Assembly (NCBI GenBank): GCA_019347595.1
Contig: JAHWLA010000112.1
Coordinates: 1-8,766 of the forward strand
DNA from: Actinomycetota bacterium
Lineage (GTDB): Bacteria > Actinomycetota > Acidimicrobiia > Acidimicrobiales > JAHWLA01
Reading direction: 5' to 3'
Length of the DNA stretch: 8,766 bases
Positions 1-7,040 of this stretch are shown piece by piece; the stretch's first letter is position 1; each line of letters begins with the position of its first letter. A model generated the notes under the pieces. The model was not told the DNA's origin. It worked only from the letters and a program-made list of their open reading frames with translations, and searched no databases. Position numbers and translations under genes: made by a program.

Positions 1-1
1 T

Positions 2-208
2 GATCCGCGTTATCGCCTTTGGCGTTGTGACGGGCGCACTTGCTGTCGCCATCGTCCTGGGGCAACCGCTGTCGATCACCCACCTCGGACGGTCCTCGTG
101 TTCGGCGGGTCGATTCCGGGCGCACTCCCAGCCGCAGTCGCACTGGTGCGCGAAGCGTGGCGCGGACCGACCAACGGCGGCAGTTCCGGAGGCAAAGGCG
201 CCCGCTGA
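2..208 (+). CDS. possible 3' end of a membrane-protein gene, cut by the window edge and perhaps frameshifted
   Basis: I do not recognise this gene. One plus-strand frame is open from the left edge to a TGA at 206-208. Its last part, from about position 86, is protein-like: a hydrophobic run containing VLVFGGSIPGALPAAVALV followed by REAW and a Gly/Ser-rich tail. Upstream of about position 75 the same frame is Arg/Cys-rich and implausible, whereas the next frame (codons from position 3) reads IRVIAFGVVTGALAVAIVLG, a convincing transmembrane helix. The simplest reading is the C-terminus of a membrane protein with a frameshift near 70-86, either a real lesion or a sequence error. The stop codon falls exactly in the apex loop of the hairpin at 176-238. 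It converges with the acetyltransferase gene ending at 295. Chance open frames in GC-rich DNA remain a serious alternative. Confidence 0.28.
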   Translation, partial: DPRYRLWRCDGRTCCRHRPGATAVDHPPRTVLVFGGSIPGALPAAVALVREAWRGPTNGGSSGGKGAR

Positions 209-238
209 GCGGGCAGTTCTGCCTCCGGAAAGACCGCC
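176..238 (+). terminator. structured hairpin element E1 (terminator-like)
   Basis: A perfect 11-bp inverted repeat, TTCCGGAGGCA (184-194) with TGCCTCCGGAA (220-230), encloses a second 5-bp stem CCCGC/GCGGG (201-205/209-213) with apex loop TGA. Outside a 3x3 internal loop, GGCGG (176-180) can pair with CCGCC (234-238). No T-tract follows, so as a terminator it would be of the U-less kind common in high-GC actinomycetes. It sits at the 3' end of the putative plus-strand gene and is homologous to the neighbouring element on the other strand. Formation of the hairpin is clear from sequence; its function is inferred. Confidence 0.6.
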
Positions 239-294
239 CCCTTTCTGGGTGCGAAAACTGTCGCTCAGCGGGAGTTTCGGCACCCAGAACGGGG
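238..294 (-). terminator. structured hairpin element E2 (terminator-like), behind the acetyltransferase gene
   Basis: The sequence begins directly after the acetyltransferase stop (297-295) on the minus strand. CCCC (294-291) pairs with GGGG (241-238), TTCTGGGTGC (289-280) pairs with GCACCCAGAA (252-243), and, after two mismatches, AAACT (277-273) pairs with AGTTT (259-255). An inner CGC/GCG closes on a TGA apex. In this orientation the 11-nt apex CCCGCTGAGCG is identical to that of E1. No T-tract follows. Its position suggests a transcription terminator or 3'-end-stabilising hairpin for the minus-strand operon. Confidence 0.62.
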
Positions 295-658
295 CTAGAG
301 GTCGAAGACGACCACGTGGTGGGGCAGGTCGACCTCTCCGGTCACAAAGCCCTCGCCGTGCACTACCCACCCGTGCCGCTCGTAGAAGCCGAGGGCGCTG
401 TCCCGGCCGTTGGCCCACAGCACCCACGCCCCCGACGCCCGCACCCGGCGCACCGCCTCGTCCAGCAAGGCCGTACCCGCGCCTTGCCCCTGCACCGACG
501 CGTCCACCGCCATTCCCCGCAGTCGCCACGCCACGGCCCCGGGCCGGTACGGCGTGGGCTCCGGCGAGAACGACGCCACCCCCACCAACCGATCCCCCAT
601 GAACACCCCGAGGTGGAACGCCCCGGGAGCCCCGTCCTCGGCGAAGACGACGTTGCTG

Positions 659-2295
<1,637 letters not shown>

Positions 2296-2299
<4 letters not shown>

Positions 2300-2931
2300 G
2301 CGAACGGGAGCAGGTCGTCGGCCATGGTGACCGGCGCGACTGTCAACTTCGGATCGCGCTTGTCGACACGTCCCTGGATGGCAAGGAAGGCGAGTACCAA
2401 CGCCCCGAGAGCCAGCGGCAGGCTGAACTGGCGGGCGGCGGGGACGCTCGCCTCGCGCAGCCGCTCGACCGTGGCCTCGCCGCTGTTCTCGTCGAGATCG
2501 ACGATCGGCTCCGACACCGTCGGCGTACCGACGGTGGCAGGGCTCACCGATGCCGACCGGGCCCGAGTGCGCGGCCGGGTCGTTGCACGGGCACCGCTGC
2601 CCGCGTCTGCCGACGCCGTCGTCGGGGTTGCGGAACCCGAGCCGGCGTCGCCCGACGACGGCGCGCCCTCGCCGGGTGGCGCGGCAGGAGCCGTCGTCGG
2701 CGACGAACCGCCCCCGCCCGCCGGTGCATCGGGGACGGGGTCGTTGTCATCGGTGATCGGCACAGGCATCGGGAGCGGGATGTCGATCTGCGTCCCGCTC
2801 AGCGTGTCGGCCGCCACGGCCGGGCCGACGCCGGGGGAGGCCGTCAACCCGCCGACGGCGAGCACGGCCGCAGGCACCACGCCGCGAAGGAACCGCCCTC
2901 GACATCCGCGTCCGCCCTTCGTATTCGGCAT
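2296..2931 (-). CDS. signal-peptide, Pro/Ser/Thr/Ala-rich protein with one C-terminal membrane helix
   Basis: I recognise no named family. The 211-residue product has a basic N-terminus, a hydrophobic core (about 17-32) and an AVA-AD site near 40/41, reading as a Sec signal peptide. Residues 60-135 form a low-complexity linker rich in Gly, Ser, Pro, Thr and Ala, with a basic stretch TTRPRTRARS (117-126). A more ordered segment with acidic patches (140-160) precedes a single transmembrane helix (about 169-186, LPLALGALVLAFLAIQ). A 25-residue tail follows with charged VDKRDPK and an acidic end DDLLPF. By the positive-inside rule the linker would be extracytoplasmic and the tail cytoplasmic, possibly touching the cyclase encoded next. 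There is no LPXTG motif. The ATG at 2931 is fixed by the strong ribosome site just upstream; longer in-frame extensions lack any plausible N-terminus. It is the first gene of the run and overlaps the cyclase gene by four bases. Confidence 0.78.
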
Positions 2932-2934
2932 GGC

Positions 2935-2942
2935 TCCTCCCT
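2935..2942 (-). promoter_or_regulatory. ribosome binding site of the anchored-protein gene
   Basis: On the minus strand this reads AGGGAGGA, three bases before the ATG at 2931, with the GGAGG core four bases from the start. It is the only strong Shine-Dalgarno I see for any gene here, and it decides the start against the longer in-frame extension. Because the cyclase behind it has no site of its own, this site probably sets expression of both. Confidence 0.7.
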
Positions 2943-3067
2943 GGGGCAGGGCCGTACGTGTTGTATCGGCATGACCGTGTGCGGACTTCGCGACCTGGCG
3001 CGCAACGGACGATTGGTGCACAACGGCGCCGGCCGAGGCGTGTCGACGCGTCCGGGAGCGCGCGGCA

Positions 3068-3073
3068 TACCCT
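3068..3073 (+). promoter_or_regulatory. -10 element placed for a leaderless acyl-CoA synthetase transcript
   Basis: TACCCT fits the actinobacterial TAnnnT -10 consensus and ends exactly seven bases before the A of the ATG at 3080, so transcription would begin at or next to the start codon. No Shine-Dalgarno precedes the ATG, and no convincing -35 is visible. The rest of the 148-bp divergent spacer (2932-3079) contains no clear TAnnnT facing the minus-strand operon and no obvious operator. Confidence 0.5.
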
Positions 3074-3079
3074 GCGGGG

Positions 3080-4609
3080 ATGCACCCCGGAGCACATGCC
3101 GCCACCACCCCGGACAAGGCCGCGTACGTCATGGCGGGCAGCGGGCAGGTCGTCACCTTCCGACAGCTCGACAAGGCGTCCAACCGGCTGGCGCAGGTGC
3201 TTCGCGACCGCGGCCTGCGCACCGGCGACAGCATCGCCGTCTGCATGGAGAACAACGCCGATTACCTGCCGGTGGTGTGGGCGGCCCACCGCTCCGGCCT
3301 CTACTACACAGCGGCCAGCAGCCGGCTGACGCCCAACGAGCTTGCCTACATCGTGGGCGACTGCGGGGCCAAGGCGTTCATCACGTCGTACGAGAAGCGC
3401 GAGCTCGCCGCCGCCGTCCTGCCCGACATCGCCGTCGACAACCGTTTCATGGTGGGCGGCGTCGTCGACGGCTTCGAGCCCTACGAGGACGTGACGGCGT
3501 CCGCGCCCAGCGAGCCGCTCGCCGAGCAGTGGGAAGGCCGCGACATGCTGTACTCGTCGGGCACCACCGGGCGCCCCAAGGGTGTGAAGGGCGACCTGCC
3601 CGGCCGGCCGATCGGCGAGCTGACGGCGGTCGGGTTCCTTGAGCAGGCGCTGTACGGCGTCGGCCCCGACAGCATCTACCTGTCACCGGCGCCGATCTAC
3701 CACGCCGCTCCGCTGCGCTTCAGCGTCGGCGCCACACAACTGGGCGCCACCGTCGTCATCATGGAGCACTTCGATCCCGTCGAGTTCCTGGAGACGGTGC
3801 AGCGCCATCGGGTGACGCACACCCAGGTGGTGCCGACGATGTTCGTGCGGCTGCTCAAGCTGCCCGAGGAGGTGCGGGCGCGGTACGACCTCTCCAGCCT
3901 GCGCTGCGTGATCCACGCCGCGGCCCCGTGCCCCGTGCCGGTCAAGGAGCAGATGATCGAGTGGTGGGGGCCGATCATCCACGAGTACTACGCGGCCACC
4001 GAGGGCAACGGCTTCGTGGCCTGCAACTCCGAGGAATGGCTGGCCCACCGGGGGACGGTCGGCAAGGCGCTCATGGGGACGGTGCACATCGCCGACGACG
4101 AAGGCAACGAGCTGCCGCTGGGGCAGCCCGGCACCGTCTGGTTCGAGGGAGGCGCCCCCTTCGAGTACCACAACGACCCGGAGAAGACCAAGGGATCGCG
4201 CAACGACAAGGGCTGGTCGACGGTCGGCGACATCGGCTACCTCGACGAGGACGGCTTCCTCTACCTGACCGACCGGCACGCGTACATGATCATCACGGGC
4301 GGCGTCAACGTGTACCCGCAGGAGGCCGAGAACGTCCTCGTCACCCACCCCAAGGTGATGGACGCCGCCGTGTTCGGCGTGCCCAACGACGACTTCGGCG
4401 AAGAGGTGAAGGCCGTGGTGCAGCCGATCGACATGGCGGACGCCGGGCCGCAGTTGGAGCGGGAGCTGATCGCCTACTGCCGCTCGCAACTGGCCGACGT
4501 GAAGTGCCCGCGCTCGGTCGACTTCGACCCCGAGCTGCCCCGCCATCCCACCGGCAAGCTTTACAAGCGCCTGCTCAAGGACCGCTACTGGCAGGCCGCC
4601 GGCCGCTGA
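3080..4609 (+). CDS. AMP-forming acyl-CoA synthetase, FadD type
   Basis: A 509-residue adenylate-forming enzyme that activates a carboxylic acid with ATP and joins it to CoA. All core motifs are present: the phosphate loop YSSGTTGRPKGV (158-169); YYAATEG (303-309), holding the conserved Glu; STVGDIGYLDEDGF (380-393) with the ribose-binding Asp; hinge region LTDRHAYMIITGGVN (396-410); and PTGKLYKR (490-497) with catalytic Lys492 or adjacent. After the hinge Arg399, H-A-Y replaces the more common K-D/E segment, as I recall for mycobacterial FadD4-like ligases. Length and the C-terminal LLKDRYW also fit that group, but the symbol is not safe to assign. The substrate (fatty, steroid-side-chain or aromatic acid) cannot be read from sequence. 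It is probably cytoplasmic or peripheral to the membrane, with no signal peptide. It is transcribed alone, divergent from the cyclase operon and convergent with the SirB1-like gene. Confidence 0.94.
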   Translation: MHPGAHAATTPDKAAYVMAGSGQVVTFRQLDKASNRLAQVLRDRGLRTGDSIAVCMENNADYLPVVWAAHRSGLYYTAASSRLTPNELAYIVGDCGAKAFITSYEKRELAAAVLPDIAVDNRFMVGGVVDGFEPYEDVTASAPSEPLAEQWEGRDMLYSSGTTGRPKGVKGDLPGRPIGELTAVGFLEQALYGVGPDSIYLSPAPIYHAAPLRFSVGATQLGATVVIMEHFDPVEFLETVQRHRVTHTQVVPTMFVRLLKLPEEVRARYDLSSLRCVIHAAAPCPVPVKEQMIEWWGPIIHEYYAATEGNGFVACNSEEWLAHRGTVGKALMGTVHIADDEGNELPLGQPGTVWFEGGAPFEYHNDPEKTKGSRNDKGWSTVGDIGYLDEDGFLYLTDRHAYMIITGGVNVYPQEAENVLVTHPKVMDAAVFGVPNDDFGEEVKAVVQPIDMADAGPQLERELIAYCRSQLADVKCPRSVDFDPELPRHPTGKLYKRLLKDRYWQAAGR

Positions 4610-4615
4610 CCCGCC

Positions 4616-4641
4616 CTCCGTCCCCGGTACTCGGGACGGGA
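4616..4641. terminator. hairpin in the convergent gap
   Basis: CCGTCCC (4618-4624) pairs perfectly with GGGACGG (4633-4639) around an 8-nt loop that contains GTAC. It occupies most of the 34-bp gap between the stops of two convergent genes, so it could act on both strands. No T-tract is present on either side. This is a modest hairpin, and a terminator role is inferred from position. Confidence 0.4.
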
Positions 4642-4643
4642 CG

Positions 4644-5429
4644 TCAGTTGAGGCGGGCGCGGAACTGGCGGGCCTTGGCCACCGCCTTGGCCGCCGCCTC
4701 GCCCGGCAGCTCGGCCGCCATCCCCTCCAGCGTCTCGGCCGCCGCCCGGTAGCGCCCGATGGCCGCCTGCGCCCCGGCCAGCTCGCCCAGCTCGCGTCGG
4801 TCGACCTCGGGGATCGCCGTGCGCAGCCGCAGCGCCCACTCGGCGCCCACCGCGTCGCCGGTCATCGAGAACCGCTGCTTCAGATTGGCCAGCATGCGAG
4901 CCAGCATCGCTCGCGGCCCAACGGGCTGAAGCATCGACGGCGTGAACAGCACGGCGCCGCCGTAGATGGCGGCCACCCGCTCGGCGCAGTCGTCGACGGT
5001 CAGCTCCCGACCGCCGTCGAACGGGTCGAGCAGCACCCGGGGCACGCCCTCGTGCCGGACCACGAAGTGCCCCGGCATCCCGATGCCGACGACCGGCACA
5101 CCCAGCCGGCGACCGACCTCCATGACCACGAGCGACAACGTGATCGGCAGGCCGACTCGCCGGTCGAGCACGTCGTTGAGGTACGAGTTGCGGGGGTCGC
5201 CGTAGTCGTCGCCGTTGCCCCGGAAGCCGAGCTCGCCGAAGAGATGGCTGACCATCCCGGCCACGCTCGGCTCCGGGCAGCCCGCCGCCAGCTCGTCCAA
5301 CCGCGCCACCTCGGCGTCCACGTCGAGGCCGGGATAGGCGTGGGCGGCGATGAGCATGGCGCCCTCGTCGAGGCGCATCGTCGGTTCCGGGCCCTTCACC
5401 AGCGTCCGAAAGCGAGCCGTCGCGTCCAT
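4644..5429 (-). CDS. SirB1-family transglutaminase-like protein with helical repeat tail
   Basis: The 261-residue protein matches the SirB1/transglutaminase-like core family often found in bacterial genomes without an assigned reaction. Diagnostic stretches are NSYLNDVLDRRVGLPITLSL (81-100), the helix VMEVGRRLGVPVVGIGMPGH (102-121) and DPFDGG (135-140). His121 and Asp135 sit where the transglutaminase-type His and Asp are expected. The segment before the helix has Ser/Thr and no Cys; the only cysteines are 51 and 148, so a classical Cys-His-Asp triad is not visible. From about residue 165 onward the chain is alpha-helical in character, with Ala-rich pairs (AMLARMLANLK, AIGRYRAAAETLEGMAAELP) resembling TPR-type repeats, so binding rather than catalysis is possible. 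No signal peptide or membrane helix. The ATG at 5429 lies close behind a minus-strand -10-like element. Divergent from the gamma-glutamyltransferase gene. Confidence 0.88.
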   Translation of the reverse strand: MDATARFRTLVKGPEPTMRLDEGAMLIAAHAYPGLDVDAEVARLDELAAGCPEPSVAGMVSHLFGELGFRGNGDDYGDPRNSYLNDVLDRRVGLPITLSLVVMEVGRRLGVPVVGIGMPGHFVVRHEGVPRVLLDPFDGGRELTVDDCAERVAAIYGGAVLFTPSMLQPVGPRAMLARMLANLKQRFSMTGDAVGAEWALRLRTAIPEVDRRELGELAGAQAAIGRYRAAAETLEGMAAELPGEAAAKAVAKARQFRARLN

Positions 5430-5438
5430 CGCCGGACC

Positions 5439-5444
5439 AGGCTA
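5439..5444 (-). promoter_or_regulatory. -10 element for the SirB1-like gene
   Basis: The minus strand reads TAGCCT, fitting TAnnnT, with its last T ten bases before the ATG at 5429. Transcription would begin about three bases upstream of the start codon, giving an almost leaderless message. It lies in the same 36-bp gap as the -10 of the opposite gene, so the two polymerase sites overlap. Confidence 0.42.
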
Positions 5445-5453
5445 TGCCCGTCA

Positions 5454-5459
5454 TACGCT
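5454..5459 (+). promoter_or_regulatory. -10 element for a leaderless gamma-glutamyltransferase transcript
   Basis: TACGCT fits TAnnnT and ends seven bases before the GTG at 5466, the same spacing as at the acyl-CoA synthetase gene. No Shine-Dalgarno is present. This supports both the GTG start and a leaderless message. No good -35 is visible; it would lie within the first codons of the divergent gene. Confidence 0.5.
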
Positions 5460-5465
5460 CGCCCC

Positions 5466-7022
5466 GTGCGCGCCCCCTTCGTCACCGCCTACGCACCCCG
5501 CGGCATGGTGTGCGCGGTCGACCAGCTCGCCGCGGGCGCGGGCGTCGAACTGCTGCGGCGCGGCGGCTCGGCGACGGACGCGGCGGTCGCCGCCAACGCC
5601 GTCCTCGCCGTGACGTCGCAGCACCTTTGCGGCATGGGCGGCGATCTGTTCGCCCTCGTGCACGACGGCACACCGGACGCGCCGACCGCGCTGGCGTCGT
5701 CCGGCCGGGCGGGCTCGGGCGCCGACCCCGACCGGCTGCGAACGGAGGGCCACACGGCCATGCCGCCGAGCGGCGACATCCGGGCGACGCCGGTCCCCGG
5801 GTGCGTCGACGGGTGGCTGGCGCTGCACGCGCGCTACGGCCGCGTTCCGCTCGCCGACGTGTTGGCGCCCGCTCGCCGGTACGCGACCGACGGCTTCCCG
5901 GCGGGCAGCACGCTCGCTGCGGCCGTCGCCACGCTGCCCGATCCCGGCGACTTCGCCGGTGTGCGACGCGCCGGCGACACCGTGCGGCGGCCAGGGGTCG
6001 CCCGTGCCATCGACGCCGTCGTCGCCGACGGCCGGGCCGGCTTCTACGAGGGCGAGTTCGGGGCGGGACTGCTCCGTCTCGGCGCAGGCGAGTACGAACC
6101 GGCGGACCTGGCCCGTCCGATCGCCGAGTGGGTGGACGCGCTCGCGCTCGACGCCTTCGGCCGCCGCATCTGGGCGACGCCGCCGCCCTCGCAGGGCTAC
6201 CTCACGCTCGCGGCGGCATGGATCGCCGACGGCCTCGACGTGCCCACCGACCCCGACGACCCGCAATGGGCGCACCTGCTCGTCGAGTCGGCCCGCCAGG
6301 CGGCCTTCGACCGCGTCGATGCCCTCCACGAGCACGCCGACGGCCACGCCTTGCTCGACCCCGAACGGCTCGCTCCCCGTCGGGCCGCCGTCGACCCGCA
6401 CCGCGCCGCGCGCCTGGGCGACCGGTATGCGGCGGGCGGCACCACGTACGTGTGCGCTGTCGATGCCGACCGCACGGGCGTCTCGCTCATCCAGTCCAAC
6501 GCCGCGGGCTTCGGTTCCTCGCTGTACGAGCCGAACACCGGCATCTTCCTGCAGAACCGGGGAATCGGGTTCTCCCTGACCCCAGGCCACCCGGCCGAGT
6601 ACGGCCCGGGGCGGCGGCCGCCCCACACCCTCTCCCCCGCCCTCGTGACCCACCCCGACGGGCGTCTGGCTGCCGTCCTCGGGACGATGGGCGGCGACAG
6701 CCAGCCGCATGTCCTCCTGCAACTGTTGGCCCGCCTGTTGCACACCGCCCAGTCGCCCGCCGACGCCGTCGCCGCGGGCCGCTGGCGGCTGGCAGCCGAC
6801 GGGCCGTTCGACACCTGGCGGCGCGGCGGTGAGGTTGCCGTGCATGTCGAGGGCCACGCGCCCCCGTGGCGTGCGGGCCTGGTCGACCGCGGTCATACGG
6901 TCGAGGCCGACCCCCCGTTCTCGCACAGTTTCGGCCACGCCCACGTGATCACCATTGCCGACGACCACCTGGCGGGGGCGGCCGACCCCCGGGCGCGCGG
7001 TGGAGGTGCCGCCGGCTGGTAA
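5466..7022 (+). CDS. gamma-glutamyltransferase-family Ntn hydrolase, no signal peptide
   Basis: The 518-residue product belongs to the gamma-glutamyltranspeptidase family, precursors that cut themselves at a Thr to give large and small subunits and then transfer or hydrolyse gamma-glutamyl groups such as that of glutathione. Family segments seen: GMVCAVDQLAAGAGVELLRR GG-SATDAA (13-40), LCGMGGDLF (54-62), SSGRAGSGA (78-86) where Arg81 fits the substrate carboxylate-binding Arg, TPVPGCVDGW (108-117), PPPSQGYLTL (239-248), the processing site GGTTYVCAVD (324-333) with nucleophile Thr326, GFGSSLYEPNTGIFLQNRG (348-366), and GTMGGDSQ (406-413), the oxyanion glycines. Tyr328 replaces the His of the classical T-T-H. 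Unlike periplasmic or secreted GGTs there is no signal peptide, so it is probably cytoplasmic, like YwrD-type members. True substrate uncertain. GTG at 5466 is chosen because the leaderless -10 precedes it and family homology starts there. Confidence 0.92.
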   Translation: MRAPFVTAYAPRGMVCAVDQLAAGAGVELLRRGGSATDAAVAANAVLAVTSQHLCGMGGDLFALVHDGTPDAPTALASSGRAGSGADPDRLRTEGHTAMPPSGDIRATPVPGCVDGWLALHARYGRVPLADVLAPARRYATDGFPAGSTLAAAVATLPDPGDFAGVRRAGDTVRRPGVARAIDAVVADGRAGFYEGEFGAGLLRLGAGEYEPADLARPIAEWVDALALDAFGRRIWATPPPSQGYLTLAAAWIADGLDVPTDPDDPQWAHLLVESARQAAFDRVDALHEHADGHALLDPERLAPRRAAVDPHRAARLGDRYAAGGTTYVCAVDADRTGVSLIQSNAAGFGSSLYEPNTGIFLQNRGIGFSLTPGHPAEYGPGRRPPHTLSPALVTHPDGRLAAVLGTMGGDSQPHVLLQLLARLLHTAQSPADAVAAGRWRLAADGPFDTWRRGGEVAVHVEGHAPPWRAGLVDRGHTVEADPPFSHSFGHAHVITIADDHLAGAADPRARGGGAAGW

Positions 7023-7028
7023 GTGCGC

Positions 7029-7034
7029 CATCCT
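7029..7034 (+). promoter_or_regulatory. weak -10-like element before the PAS-GGDEF-EAL gene
   Basis: CATCCT keeps the A and final T of TAnnnT but not the first T. It ends seven bases before GTG at 7041, the same spacing as the two better leaderless promoters in this window, which favours 7041 over the GTG at 7023. Weak by itself; the gene may also be read through from the gene in front. Confidence 0.3.
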
Positions 7035-7040
7035 GGGGAC

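Noticed and set aside
2932..3079. A cyclic di-GMP riboswitch or operator in the divergent spacer
   Set aside because: I looked because cyclic di-GMP genes flank it. I see no GEMM-type conserved core, no strong inverted repeat and no clear minus-strand -10, so I cannot support one.
2932..3255. N-terminal extension of the anchored protein by 108 codons
   Set aside because: It would run into the divergent acyl-CoA synthetase gene and its promoter, and it bypasses a strong ribosome site and a clear signal peptide at 2931.
5052..5465. N-terminal extension of the gamma-glutamyltransferase frame upstream to 5052
   Set aside because: The added residues are low-complexity and antisense to the SirB1-like gene. 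Family homology and the -10 element both place the start at 5466.
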